The notes under the pieces: model-generated
What the model saw: only the letters and a program-made list of their open reading frames with translations
Told to the model about the DNA's origin: nothing
Database searches by the model: none
NCBI RefSeq assembly: GCF_000238255.3
Contig: NZ_CP011040.1
Span: 1,426,001-1,490,000 of the forward strand
Direction: 5' to 3'
DNA length: 64,000 bases
DNA from: Pseudoalteromonas spongiae UST010723-006
GTDB lineage: Bacteria; Pseudomonadota; Gammaproteobacteria; Enterobacterales; Alteromonadaceae
Shown here: positions 1 to 8,475 of the stretch, in pieces
How the letters are laid out: the number at the start of each line of letters is the position of its first letter
Position numbering within the stretch: the stretch's first letter is position 1
Translations under genes and position numbers: made by a program

Positions 1-1568
1 ATTCGGGTGTTGTTGTAACGGTGAAAATACTGCCCCGCATTTTGACCTAAATTACTGCCAAGTGCGTTGTACTGCTGAAGATTCGCACTGGTGCGCCATA
101 CATTTACCGTGACATCCAAATACGGATTATTGCTCGGTAAGTAATGGTACAAAGCACTGGCACTATTTACCTTGGCTGTGCCTGGTTGCCATTGTGGCAT
201 GGTTTCAACACCCTCTGGTATTTCTTCAGACATCCACTGCTCTTGACCATTTTCGTCAACTTCTTTCCAGAATTTAGTATCGCCTGCGCGCTGCTTATAC
301 CAATACGATGCAAGCATTTCGCCTGCCACTTGTTGATGCAAACGCGTATTAACTTCCAGTGAGTGTTCTTTGGTAAAATCATACGTAAACTTTGCTAAAT
401 AAGAGTCGCTTTCAAAGCTGGTGTTTACCACTTCACCATTTCTATTAACCGGAGGCGGAATAAAGAAATCATACGGCTCATCAACATATTTTGTCGGGTC
501 TTCTTTTGATGGCACCCAGCGAATGTATTCTTTTACTTCTACAAATTCTTCAAAGCCGTTTTTACCCGCGAAGTAATTGCCAACTTCCTTTTTGCTATAA
601 GCCACGACGGCTTGTAATTTATCGCCTTTAAATGCACCGGCAAGTGATACACCACCGCCGTTAAAATCGAGCGTATCGATGCCATTGGTTACTTCGTAAT
701 AGCTTTGCAAGCCAAAGTTCTCTGGCACTTTAGGCGTTTTATTGTTGTTGTGAGTTTTTAACTTAACTAACGCGCCAAATGTTTCGCCACTTTTTAAAAT
801 ATCATGCACACCTAAAGTGCGAATATTCACAGTACCGCCAATGGCACCTGAGCTATATGGTGATGCTTTGCTTGACGATCCTTTTTCAATATCTATGGTG
901 CTGATTAGGTCTGAATCGATGTAACTGCGATCAGCTGAGCCCATATAGCCACGGTTGGTATGGGTTGATTGCAAGCTGCCATCAATAAAAATTGGTACGC
1001 GCCCTTCGCCGTGAACTCCGCGAATACCAATATCTAACGCGCCCGCTTCGTTACGAATATTATTCGCTTCAATGCCTGAAAATGTTGAGAAAATATCTGA
1101 ATTAGACAGACCACTTGAGCGCTCAATTTCACTGCGGTGCATTTGCAGCTTATTGCCCGTTACCGTGATCACTTCAATATTGGCTTTACTTGGTTCGGCC
1201 TTTGATTTTTGACTTTTTAGATCGCCATTAGGTTGTAAAGTATCAGCAGTTGTTTTAATCACAATATTGTTATTCACAATATGTGCGCTTAACTGGCTTT
1301 GTGCCAAAGTGATTTCAAGTGCGTTAAGCAAGCTCAGTTCGCCAGCAAGCGCTGGCGCTGTTAATCCCGTAAGCAACTTAGCGTCGGCAATCAAGTTCAT
1401 ATTCGCTTTTTCAGCCAAAGTGGTAAGGGTGTAAACCAGTGGCTGCTCAGCAAGGTTAAATTGATAAACTGACGCGCTGCTACTTGCCATGGTTGGCAAC
1501 GAAAGGCTAAGCCCAAGTGCAAATGCAAGCGGCGTCAATTTAGTTTTGATTGGCGAGTAAGTACTCAT
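1..1568 (-). CDS. TonB-dependent outer-membrane receptor with STN signalling domain, partial (C-terminus beyond window)
   Basis: An open frame runs from an ATG at 1568 to the left edge, so only about 520 N-terminal residues are present. It starts with a signal peptide, then an STN (secretin/TonB short N-terminal) domain at about residues 35-95, a TonB-box-like stretch (IEVITVTGNK) and a plug domain with RGVHGEGRVPIFIDGSLQST and GAIGGTVNIRTL. The plug wording resembles HasR-type heme/hemophore receptors as I remember them, but the substrate is inference. The STN domain is the signature of receptors that signal through FecR to a FecI sigma factor, and exactly those two genes lie immediately upstream on the same strand. 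It should import an iron source (heme or siderophore) across the outer membrane using TonB energy. Confidence 0.9.
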   Translation of the reverse strand, partial: MSTYSPIKTKLTPLAFALGLSLSLPTMASSSASVYQFNLAEQPLVYTLTTLAEKANMNLIADAKLLTGLTAPALAGELSLLNALEITLAQSQLSAHIVNNNIVIKTTADTLQPNGDLKSQKSKAEPSKANIEVITVTGNKLQMHRSEIERSSGLSNSDIFSTFSGIEANNIRNEAGALDIGIRGVHGEGRVPIFIDGSLQSTHTNRGYMGSADRSYIDSDLISTIDIEKGSSSKASPYSSGAIGGTVNIRTLGVHDILKSGETFGALVKLKTHNNNKTPKVPENFGLQSYYEVTNGIDTLDFNGGGVSLAGAFKGDKLQAVVAYSKKEVGNYFAGKNGFEEFVEVKEYIRWVPSKEDPTKYVDEPYDFFIPPPVNRNGEVVNTSFESDSYLAKFTYDFTKEHSLEVNTRLHQQVAGEMLASYWYKQRAGDTKFWKEVDENGQEQWMSEEIPEGVETMPQWQPGTAKVNSASALYHYLPSNNPYLDVTVNVWRTSANLQQYNALGSNLGQNAGQYFHRYNNTR

Positions 1569-1605
1569 TGTGTCATCCGTATTTAATTTTCTTAGTTATT
1601 AAAAC

Positions 1606-1621
1606 GAATGAGAATGAGAAT
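1606..1621. promoter_or_regulatory. Candidate Fur box upstream of the receptor
   Basis: GAATGAGAATGAGAAT is a run of AATGAG/AATGAG/AAT hexamer-like units, similar to the GATAAT-type hexamers of Fur boxes. It lies in the 82-bp gap between the fecR-like stop and the receptor start. The match is partial. The location before an iron receptor makes Fur control plausible. Confidence 0.4.
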
Positions 1622-1650
1622 CCCTCAATAAAATTACTGTTTTTTTGCAT

Positions 1651-2637
1651 TTATTTTTTAGAGCTAATAACTATCTGATTATTAATAATTTTAGCCTCGA
1701 CTGGTAACGCATGTGGCAACAAATTAACAAAGCCGTCTAGCTCAGATGCTGAAAAAACGCCCGATAAACGTAATTGTTCAGCGTGTGCATCAGTAAAAAT
1801 AACGTCGCGATTGTGATAACGCTTAAATGTGTGAAAGGCATTTAGCAAAGGCTCATTATTAAACACCAAGCGTCCTTGTTGCCACGCCCCAACATTGGCA
1901 TGTGCCATGGCATCACGCTTTATGCTGTTACCATTAATGAGTGCAACTTCGCCCTGATTAAGCACCACATTATGCTCATTCATTTGCACTGCCACTTTGC
2001 CATGTGCCACCGCAACACGAACCTGATTTGCTTTTTTATCGACCGAGAAACGCGTACCCAGTACGGTTATTTTAGTAGTGCCAGCATTAACAACAAAGGG
2101 CCGTGCTTTATCACTTTCAACATCGAATAGCACCCGCCCAGAGGTAAGCTGTGAAAGTCGCTGCTTGTCATTAAACGCCAGCGACAACTGTGTTTTTGCA
2201 TCTAAGGTGATATGTGAATTATCAGGCAAGGTGTATTCAAGCAAATCACCGCGTGTTGATTGATATTCGGCAACAAAGGGTTGCTGCGAAAACATATTTG
2301 GCACAAAGTGATAACTCAGTACGCTTATCATTAAAAGCGCACAACACGCGGCAATGGCACGGTAGTTTTTGAGCCAAACGGTTCTTTCAGTAGTACGTGT
2401 ATGTTCGCTTTGTGGCTTTAACGGTGTTGGTATTGTGCTTTCAGTCGTAAGCTCACTTTCGTTAAATTGCGCTAGCAGCGCATCAACGTGTTTGCTTTCT
2501 TGATAAGCGGTTTGATGCGCTTCACATGCATTAAGCCAATCTTTAAATTCAGTGCGTTGGTCTGCATTAAAACCCAATTTTTCGAGTTCAATGTATTTGT
2601 TAGCTTGTGCTTGTATTGCGAGTGTTTGACGGTTCAT
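1651..2637 (-). CDS. FecR-family anti-sigma/sigma-regulator protein
   Basis: A 328-residue protein with the FecR layout: an N-terminal cytoplasmic DUF4880-like region (MNRQTLAIQAQANKYIELEK, a WLNACEAHQTAYQ-type motif), one membrane segment near residues 92-112, and a periplasmic FecR domain (GDLLEYTLPDNSHITLDAKT, then VLGTRFSVDKKANQVRVAV). FecR proteins sense the STN domain of a loaded TonB receptor and control the partner ECF sigma factor across the inner membrane. It starts 16 bp after the sigma gene and ends 82 bp before the receptor, giving the standard fecI-fecR-receptor order. The length is normal for the family. Confidence 0.92.
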   Translation of the reverse strand: MNRQTLAIQAQANKYIELEKLGFNADQRTEFKDWLNACEAHQTAYQESKHVDALLAQFNESELTTESTIPTPLKPQSEHTRTTERTVWLKNYRAIAACCALLMISVLSYHFVPNMFSQQPFVAEYQSTRGDLLEYTLPDNSHITLDAKTQLSLAFNDKQRLSQLTSGRVLFDVESDKARPFVVNAGTTKITVLGTRFSVDKKANQVRVAVAHGKVAVQMNEHNVVLNQGEVALINGNSIKRDAMAHANVGAWQQGRLVFNNEPLLNAFHTFKRYHNRDVIFTDAHAEQLRLSGVFSASELDGFVNLLPHALPVEAKIINNQIVISSKK

Positions 2638-2653
2638 TCTGCAGTTTCTCTTA

Positions 2654-3121
2654 TTATTTTTTTAGTGCATCACGACACGCTAACATGGCAGTTGCTAGGT
2701 GTTTTTCCACCATGCTTACAGAAATTTCCATCTGCTCTGCAATTTGTGGCTGCGTTAAGTTTTTAAATTTATATAAAACAAAAGCTTGTTTTGTTTTGAG
2801 CGGTAAAGCATCGATGCAGCGCTGTAGTACTGCAAGCTGTTGCTGCGCTGTTACCACAGTTTCAGGCTCAAAATTAGCAGGGGCGACAAGCTCAAACTCA
2901 TCTGGCTGCGCAACACTTTTACTGTTGCGATATTGGTCTATCACAATGTTTTTCGCGGCTCTAAAAAATAACGCTCGCGCATGTGTTTTATCTTGTTGAG
3001 GATAGTTTTGATTATGACTTAATAGACGGGTATACGCTTCTTGCACTATGTTTTGCGCTTTATCTTTACAGCCAACAGAACGCGCAATATAGCCCAACAC
3101 CTCTGAATAATACCGTTCCAC
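2654..3121 (-). CDS. ECF-type RNA polymerase sigma factor (FecI-like)
   Basis: A 155-residue ECF sigma factor. Region 2 is near residues 8-75 (NIVQEAYTRLLSH, then ALFFRAAKNIVIDQYRNSKS) and region 4 near 95-150 (IDALPLKTKQAFVLYKFKNLTQPQIAEQMEISVSMVEKHL, given here only as a landmark for the helix-turn-helix). The KTKQAFVLYKF...S.VEKHL pattern is typical of FecI proteins. It is the first gene of a three-gene unit with FecR and the TonB receptor and should direct transcription of the receptor gene. A weak Fur-like palindrome (AATTGAAAACAATT) lies about 50 bp upstream at 3172-3185. Confidence 0.92.
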   Translation of the reverse strand: MERYYSEVLGYIARSVGCKDKAQNIVQEAYTRLLSHNQNYPQQDKTHARALFFRAAKNIVIDQYRNSKSVAQPDEFELVAPANFEPETVVTAQQQLAVLQRCIDALPLKTKQAFVLYKFKNLTQPQIAEQMEISVSMVEKHLATAMLACRDALKK

Positions 3122-3543
3122 AATATGCTCGACAGAATTTAAAAGGTGCGCATGCTAGCACGCAACAACGCAATTGAAAACAATTCTTAGTTAGATTTAA
3201 ATATTTCAGCAACTGTTCGTTTAAAAATCAGACAACGTTTTAGACTAAACATTAAAAGACCTATTTAACGAAGGGTTTAAGCAAAAAGTGTACACTGTAA
3301 GTTTAAATGCTTATGCCTTAGCTGGAATGTAAGCACCCACCAACACTAATTGACATGACATCGGTATTGATGGTTTTGTGAGCCATATTTTGCGCTCTGA
3401 GCAAAGTGGTTACTTTGTTGCCGTGCTTGCCAATGAGGAAGAATTTCCTTCTGGTGCTTTGGCTTTCAATATTATGATTTTAGTGGATAAAGACGAAATT
3501 AAGGCGGGCTGTGTTTTTAAAACATAGCCTTTTACGCTTTAAA

Positions 3544-3570
3544 CTAGGGTCTGTTGATCTTTGCTCCGTT
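3544..3570. repeat. Solitary end of the MITE-like repeat found complete at 28560-28828
   Basis: CTAGGGTCTGTTGA at 3544-3557 matches both inverted ends of the 269-bp element at 28.56 kb exactly over 14 bases, and similarity fades after about 27 bases. No opposite end is visible nearby, so this is a decayed or truncated copy. It occupies part of the gene-free 3.13-3.64 kb stretch. The only other thing there is a short unidentified reading frame ending near 3526. Confidence 0.6.
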
Positions 3571-3641
3571 GCCTTAATTATTTTAATCACACCGTAAATA
3601 TGTCTTAATACTCTCATAGCAGCTGTAATAAAAGGGATAGC

Positions 3642-3998
3642 ATGTTTATTGGGGAATTTAGCAAACGGGTTGGCACTACCACCAAAACCATTCGTCATTA
3701 TGAAGCAATAGGGTTATTACCCGAAGCAAAACGCCAAGGCCGTTATCGCGTGTATGACGAGCGCTACATTGAAACCGTAAAGCAAATTCGCTTGGCACAA
3801 TCTCTTGGTTTTTCACTTAATCAAATAAAACAATTATGCCAAGGCGCAAATATTAATTACGGTTTGCCAAAACACGTATTATTAACCGCGCTAAGCGAGC
3901 GTGAAGCGCAGCTAAAAACACAAATCACCAAGTGCCAACAACAGCTCAACGACATAAAAAGCTTTAATCTCTTACTCGAAAATTCTAGCTGCGCTTAA
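3642..3998 (+). CDS. MerR-family transcriptional regulator
   Basis: A 118-residue protein. Its N-terminal winged helix MFIGEFSKRVGTTTKTIRHY, then EAIGLLPEAKRQ and YRVYDERYIETVKQI, is the MerR DNA-binding domain, and a dimerisation helix follows (SEREAQLKTQITKCQQQLNDI). No clear CX7-8C metal-binding loop is seen. Only single cysteines occur at the end (ENSSCA) and within the helices, so the effector is unknown. It is followed by a membrane-protein gene, with a spaced -35/-10 promoter and perfect palindrome between them, which is the usual MerR target architecture. Confidence 0.92.
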   Translation: MFIGEFSKRVGTTTKTIRHYEAIGLLPEAKRQGRYRVYDERYIETVKQIRLAQSLGFSLNQIKQLCQGANINYGLPKHVLLTALSEREAQLKTQITKCQQQLNDIKSFNLLLENSSCA

Positions 3999-4005
3999 TT
4001 AACCG

Positions 4006-4037
4006 TTGACTTTGCCCTATAGGGCAAAGCGTACACT
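4006..4037 (+). promoter_or_regulatory. MerR-type promoter with 20-bp perfect palindrome operator
   Basis: -35 TTGACT (4006-4011) and -10 TACACT (4032-4037) are separated by 20 bp, longer than the usual 17. The spacer is filled by the perfect palindrome CTTTGCCCTATAGGGCAAAG (4010-4029). An over-long spacer with a dyad operator is the hallmark of MerR-activated promoters. It drives the membrane-protein gene starting at 4071. Confidence 0.8.
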
Positions 4038-4070
4038 TGTGCTCGATGTTTAATAAGGAGCACAAACACA

Positions 4071-4511
4071 ATGCAAAACTACAATAAATGGGTAGCACGA
4101 AGCGCCTACTATGATTTAATTATCACGACACCGTTTGCCATTCCCGGTGTTGCCAGCTGGGTAATCAGTTTGTTTGCCAGTTTTCACCAAACACTTGGCT
4201 TTCAAGGAGAATTTCCCGCTTTTCAAATACAGCATTTACTGTTTGCCCATTTACTGGGCTCAGTTGTAATTGTGTGGTCGCTGCTGAGAATAAAACATAC
4301 CAGCCCTTTACTTGGCTTATATGATGGTTTTGCGAGAGTACTTTTTAGTGTGTTTTATATTTATGCAATAACTCTAGGCGCAAGCCCGCTTATTTTGCTG
4401 TTTTTAATTCCAGAGCTATTTTTTGCAGTTGTGCAAAATGTGGGTTATTACCAATTAAAAAAGCAGGCAGGTCAAAAAGTTATGAATAAAGGCGCAACGA
4501 TTAGAACTTAA
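4071..4511 (+). CDS. Small membrane protein, predicted MerR target
   Basis: A 146-residue protein with about four hydrophobic segments (near residues 20-35, 60-80, 88-105, 108-128). It has the motif ARSAYYDLIITTPFAIPGV at the start and a short basic tail. RBS AAGGAG precedes the ATG. I do not recognise a named family. It is the only gene behind the MerR-type promoter at 4006-4037 and ends before a terminator, so it is probably the single dedicated target of the upstream regulator. Its function (efflux, uptake or quinone/redox partner) cannot be told from sequence. Confidence 0.75.
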   Translation: MQNYNKWVARSAYYDLIITTPFAIPGVASWVISLFASFHQTLGFQGEFPAFQIQHLLFAHLLGSVVIVWSLLRIKHTSPLLGLYDGFARVLFSVFYIYAITLGASPLILLFLIPELFFAVVQNVGYYQLKKQAGQKVMNKGATIRT

Positions 4512-4556
4512 CAGATTTTGAACTTACACAATAAATATCGTTAACCATGAAACTTA

Positions 4557-4592
4557 AAAAGGCCTTGCAAGGTATTCCGAGCAAGGCCTTTA
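4557..4592. terminator. Bidirectional rho-independent terminator
   Basis: AAAGGCCTTGC (4558-4568) pairs with GCAAGGCCTTT (4581-4591), an 11-bp stem between the plus-strand membrane gene and the convergent peptidase gene. A-runs and T-runs flank both sides. Confidence 0.75.
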
Positions 4593-4623
4593 ACTTAATA
4601 ACGATAAGATTACTAGTGTTTAA

Positions 4624-6525
4624 TTACAGTGTTTCTTCTAACCACTTGAAGAACTCACGCTGCCATACAATACCGTTTTGCGGCGTAAGTACCCAGTGAT
4701 TTTCTTCAGGGAATAGCATGAAGCGGCTCTTTAAACCTCGTAATTTAGCTGCTTGGAACGCGGCAATGCCTTGCTCAACTGGTACGCGGTAATCTTTACC
4801 ACCGTGGATCACAAACATAGGTGCATCCCACTTTTCAATGTGGTTAATTGGGTTGAATTGACCGTATGCTTTTTTCGTTGCTGCATTGTCTTCCCAATAT
4901 GCGCCGCCTAGTTCGTTATTTACGAAAAACAGCTCTTCGGTTGTGCCGTACATGCTGCGTAAATCGAAAATACCACAGTGTGCAATAAAGGTTTTAAAAC
5001 GACCTTCGTGGTTACCTGCTAAATAAAATGCTGAATAACCACCGTAACTTGCACCAATAGCACCGATACGTGAGTTATCTACGTAAGACTCTTTTGCTAC
5101 ATCATCAATTGCTGCAAGGTAGTCTTCCATTACCTGACCGCCCCAATCATTGGTGATATCTTTGTTCCATTGCTCACCGTGACCAGGCATACCACGACGG
5201 TTAGGTGCTACCACAATGTAACCCTGTGATGCCATTACTTGGAAATTCCAACGGAATGAGTAGAACTGAGAAAGCGCAGACTGTGGACCACCTTGTAAAT
5301 AAAGTAGCGTTGGGTACTTTTTGCTCTTGTCAAAGTTAGGTGGGTAAATCACCCAAGTGACCATGTCTTTGCCATCGGTGGTTTTTACCATGCGTTTTTC
5401 AACATTTGGTAAATCAAGTTCAGCGTAAAACGCATCGTTTTCTTTGGTAAGTGCAGTAAGCTTTTTGCTACCAAGATCAAAACGGTAAATTTCACGCGCG
5501 GCATTCATGCTGTTACGTGTAACAACAAGCTTATCTTTTAATACCGCTACAATGCCGTTTACATCATATTGGCCGTTGGTAAGCTGTTTGATTTTAGGCT
5601 GTGCTTTGGTTTTAGTGTTTACCGACACTTGGAATAACTGCACAGTACCACCCACTGGTGCTACAAAATAAATGGTTTTACCATCAACACTCCATTTGAA
5701 GCTGTTTACGGTGCCATCCCAATGCGCTGTTAAGTTATAGTCGCGGTCGTTAACACGCACAATAATGTCTTGTTTATCGGCTTCGTTACCCGCTTCGTCC
5801 ATTTGTAACCATGCTAAGTGGCCTTTTGGTGAAAACGCAGGATACTTGTCGTAGCCTAGGTTTTTCTCGGTCAGGTTAGTGGTTTTTTTGCTTGCTAGGT
5901 TGTAACGATAAATATCGGTATTGGTGCTTTGAACATATTCAGTACCCGTTAGCTTTTTGCTCACGTAGTAAATGTTTTCACCTTTTGGACCCCAAGTGTA
6001 ATCCGACGTGCCACCAAATGGTGCGGTTGGGCTTTCAAATGGCATGCCCTGCATGATATCGACTTTTTCTTCGGTTTTTAAGTCTTGATAGAATACGTGC
6101 TTAAAGTTGCCGTCTTTCCAAGTATCCCAATGACGGTAGTTTAAGTCATCAAATACATAGGCATTTGCTTTGCCAAGTTCTTTATGGCGGTCGGTCGCTA
6201 AAATATCTTCTAGTTGTACTTTTTCATGGAACAACTTTTTACTGCCATCTGGTGAGATACTTTTATCAATCACCACGCCTTGGTAGGCCTCTAGCAGTTG
6301 TGATTCACCACCTTTAAGCGATACTTGGTACACCTTGCTGCTGAAATCGTTTTTCTCAACGCTTGGTGTTGTCACTTTATAAATAACGTGGGTTTTTTCT
6401 TTGTTTAAACCAAGCGCGCTCACACGCTTTAATTGCCAAAGTTTTTCTGGTGTCATTACCTCATTGGCGTAGGCACCCGCGCTTAGAGCAACCCCCAAGC
6501 TTACAGATAAAATAGTTCGCAACAT
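4624..6525 (-). CDS. Secreted S9-family prolyl oligopeptidase-like serine peptidase
   Basis: A 633-residue protein. A signal peptide (about residues 1-20, cut after AYA) is followed by a beta-propeller of WD40/PD40-like blades (about 30-370) and an alpha/beta-hydrolase catalytic domain. The nucleophile lies in GASYGGY near residue 492, the acid in HGGKDYRVP near 577 and the histidine in EENHWV near 613, a complete S9 triad. The arrangement fits acylaminoacyl-peptidase/dipeptidyl-peptidase relatives that trim peptides in the periplasm. The RBS AAAGGAG precedes the ATG. It is a single gene bounded by terminators. Confidence 0.93.
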   Translation of the reverse strand: MLRTILSVSLGVALSAGAYANEVMTPEKLWQLKRVSALGLNKEKTHVIYKVTTPSVEKNDFSSKVYQVSLKGGESQLLEAYQGVVIDKSISPDGSKKLFHEKVQLEDILATDRHKELGKANAYVFDDLNYRHWDTWKDGNFKHVFYQDLKTEEKVDIMQGMPFESPTAPFGGTSDYTWGPKGENIYYVSKKLTGTEYVQSTNTDIYRYNLASKKTTNLTEKNLGYDKYPAFSPKGHLAWLQMDEAGNEADKQDIIVRVNDRDYNLTAHWDGTVNSFKWSVDGKTIYFVAPVGGTVQLFQVSVNTKTKAQPKIKQLTNGQYDVNGIVAVLKDKLVVTRNSMNAAREIYRFDLGSKKLTALTKENDAFYAELDLPNVEKRMVKTTDGKDMVTWVIYPPNFDKSKKYPTLLYLQGGPQSALSQFYSFRWNFQVMASQGYIVVAPNRRGMPGHGEQWNKDITNDWGGQVMEDYLAAIDDVAKESYVDNSRIGAIGASYGGYSAFYLAGNHEGRFKTFIAHCGIFDLRSMYGTTEELFFVNNELGGAYWEDNAATKKAYGQFNPINHIEKWDAPMFVIHGGKDYRVPVEQGIAAFQAAKLRGLKSRFMLFPEENHWVLTPQNGIVWQREFFKWLEETL

Positions 6526-6611
6526 CGCGAAACTCCTTTAAAGAATAGACCTGCTAAGACTACAGAATTACCCTATGGCTTGAAAAGCGCTATGCGACTA
6601 AAAAACAAAAT

Positions 6612-6638
6612 AAAAAGGAGCAACCTAGGCTGCTCCTT
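6612..6638 (-). terminator. Rho-independent terminator (minus strand)
   Basis: AAGGAGCA (6615-6622) pairs with TGCTCCTT (6631-6638). On the minus strand the stem is followed by TTTTATTTTG. It ends the receptor remnant at 6676. Confidence 0.7.
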
Positions 6639-6675
6639 GTAAAGTCATATTGACTAATCTTGCTAAATCTAATGT

Positions 6676-6957
6676 TTAGAAGAACGCAGTAACACCGATC
6701 CAGAAGTTACGGCATTTATCTTTTACATTGTAATCGTCGGTAAATGTACCTTCACTCACCACACCACGACCGGTTAAGTACTCGTACTCGCCGTCACCAT
6801 TTAGGTCTGTGTAGCTAGTGCTATACGATGTAAAGTCTTCATCCAATAAGTTGTTAACACGTGCGTTAATTTGCACGTATTCGTTTACGTAAAACTGCGT
6901 AAGTTAAATAGGTTATAGTCTTTGTAATACAAGGCTTTATCGTGAACATTATCCCAA
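6676..6957 (-). pseudogene. C-terminal remnant of a TonB-dependent receptor, frameshifted
   Basis: The minus strand encodes the typical last strands of a TonB receptor: VNEYVQINARVNNLLDEDF, then a C-terminus ending in phenylalanine (GVTAFF). The upstream part continues in another frame as WDNVHDKALYYKDYNLFNL, so a frameshift lies near 6898-6905. Nothing more of the receptor is present, because the region before about 6957 is the end of the next gene. No start, signal peptide or plug remains, so this is a dead fragment rather than a small gene. The terminator after it is intact. Confidence 0.8.
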
Positions 6958-6967
6958 CCCCTAAAAA

Positions 6968-7936
6968 TTAAAAAAAGTATTTGTTTATTTCAGCTTGCTT
7001 CATCAAATAAATATCGTCAGCAGGCGCTGCGTTAATAGTAAAAAAGTAAAATTCAGGGCCGAGTTCCTGCCCTAATATTTCGCGGAAATAAGTCAATTGA
7101 GCACCATGTGCACTATGTGACTTGCTAAGTTGGCCTGCATCTTTATCACCTTCGCAACACCAGGCATGTACACCCAATTTGCCCCCTACTTGATACTCTT
7201 TTTTGATGCCTGCGGCATACAAGTCAACGCCGCCAGAATACGCTTCGCCATCGGCTGGCATTACCGTTGTGTATTGTGCTTGATGAATTAGTCTGCCTGT
7301 GTGCATATTGATATCATCATTCACAGAACCATCAACACTTTTAAAGATAATGCGATTTACACTTGGGTGATCAAGCGCTAAATCACGAAACTGAACATAG
7401 GTTTTGCTGCCTAATGTACCCGATAGCTCCGCAGCAGTGCCGTTTACCACAAGTTGACTGTTACCACCTGAGATTAAGCTTTCGTTAAATGTCATATTAA
7501 ACGTATGTAAATTACCCGATGTGTTGTCAACAAGCTGACCTTCTATTACGAAGTTTTCGTTCTGCTCGCTTAGCTGTAAATTCTCGCCAAGCAAGGCTTG
7601 TTCGGTATTTTGATTGGTGATCACTGCAACTTCTTGCTTTGGTTTTTCACCTTCAAAATCAAACCCCAACACAATCACGCCAAGATCATAGCGAATGTAA
7701 ATAACACCTTCATCCATATCAAAGTCGAGCATTTCGATAGCTGAGTTATGGCCATCGATTTGTACATTTAGCTGCGTCGCTAACTGGGTATAATTTTCAA
7801 TGTAGCTCGCTACATCTGCGGGCTTAATCGCGTGTACTTCCAAACTGGTGTTATCAACTGAATTTGATGAAGAAGAGCTACCACAGCCCGATAAAATAAT
7901 TGCTGCGGCAATGACTGAAGGGATAAAATGCTTCAT
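6968..7936 (-). CDS. Lipoprotein of unknown function
   Basis: A 322-residue protein with a lipoprotein signal (IILSGCGSSSSSNS, Cys about residue 18) and a serine-rich linker. The N-terminal half is beta-rich and acidic. The C-terminal half (from about residue 200) has a distinctive block with YSGGVDLYAAGIKKE, KLGVHAWCCEGDKDAG and SAHGAQLTYF, containing an adjacent Cys-Cys and several histidines. That block resembles a family of hydrolase-like or caspase-like periplasmic proteins but I cannot name it. It stands just upstream of the receptor remnant on the same strand, so the two may once have been co-transcribed. Confidence 0.75.
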   Translation of the reverse strand: MKHFIPSVIAAAIILSGCGSSSSSNSVDNTSLEVHAIKPADVASYIENYTQLATQLNVQIDGHNSAIEMLDFDMDEGVIYIRYDLGVIVLGFDFEGEKPKQEVAVITNQNTEQALLGENLQLSEQNENFVIEGQLVDNTSGNLHTFNMTFNESLISGGNSQLVVNGTAAELSGTLGSKTYVQFRDLALDHPSVNRIIFKSVDGSVNDDINMHTGRLIHQAQYTTVMPADGEAYSGGVDLYAAGIKKEYQVGGKLGVHAWCCEGDKDAGQLSKSHSAHGAQLTYFREILGQELGPEFYFFTINAAPADDIYLMKQAEINKYFF

Positions 7937-8280
7937 ATAATAATCCGTAAATCTGAGTAAAAATTTTCGGAAAGCTTAGCATTGTGCCTTGTAAGATAGC
8001 GTTTAGCTTTGTGAGCAAGTGTAGTATTGCAAGTACAATTTCAGACAAGTTTTAACAAAGTAAAAAACTAATGTTAGGTTTGAGCAATGAGCTGGCAGTT
8101 ACTTCTAAAATAGCACCAATAAGATAAGCATATCGATGCTATTTAACCAAACCTCAAGCCAAGAAAATTGTAAGGCATTGATAGAATTAGCTAATGTGCG
8201 CTAACGCGATGACGTTTAAGCGGCGTTATCGCCTATTAAATATTTACTGTATAAATTTTACGTAACTAAAGACAAAAGCC

Positions 8281-8311
8281 TTATCTTAAAGCTTAGGCTG
8301 CTTTAAGGTAA
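8281..8311 (-). promoter_or_regulatory. RNA hairpin spanning the arfA stop codon
   Basis: On the minus strand the last arfA codons and the stop fold into a 12-bp stem with one mismatch: 8311-8300 pairs with 8292-8281, and the TAA stop lies in the 7-nt loop (8299-8293). A T-rich tract (TTTTGTCTTT) follows. In E. coli a hairpin in the arfA reading frame is cut by RNase III or causes termination, producing stop-less mRNA. Here cutting in the 5' arm would remove the stop codon, whereas simple termination after the hairpin would keep it. Confidence 0.7.
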
Positions 8312-8475
8312 GACTCTCGCCCTTTATGCTTGTTGTTGCGCTGGTAGCTACCCTTACCTTTTTTCGCCTTTTCAACTTTGCTTTTAAATAACACGCTTGT
8401 GACTAACGCTTTAATTGCGTTGTCTTTTATCTCACCACGGCCATGATCGTGATGCATTTTTTTAGTTTTACTCAT
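8293..8475 (-). CDS. arfA: Alternative ribosome-rescue factor ArfA
   Basis: A 60-residue basic protein containing the ArfA core: GEIKDNAIKALVTSVLFKSKVEK followed by KKGKGSYQRNNKHKGRES. ArfA binds ribosomes stalled on mRNA lacking a stop codon and recruits release factor RF2, backing up tmRNA trans-translation. The conserved KGKGSY.R..KH stretch and the IKDNA.KAL helix match the family. The protein lacks the long hydrophobic tail of the E. coli full-length product and ends about where the active truncated form ends. RBS AGAGGA lies upstream. The hairpin over the stop codon (8281-8311) suggests the tmRNA-sensing feedback known in E. coli is conserved. Confidence 0.9.
   Translation of the reverse strand: MSKTKKMHHDHGRGEIKDNAIKALVTSVLFKSKVEKAKKGKGSYQRNNKHKGRESYLKAA

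Noticed and set aside
3369..3526. Short open frame (about 50 codons) with text like SEQSGYFVAVLANEEEFPSG
   Set aside because: No start with RBS and no family recognised. It may be a gene remnant next to the MITE-like end, but I cannot support it as a gene.
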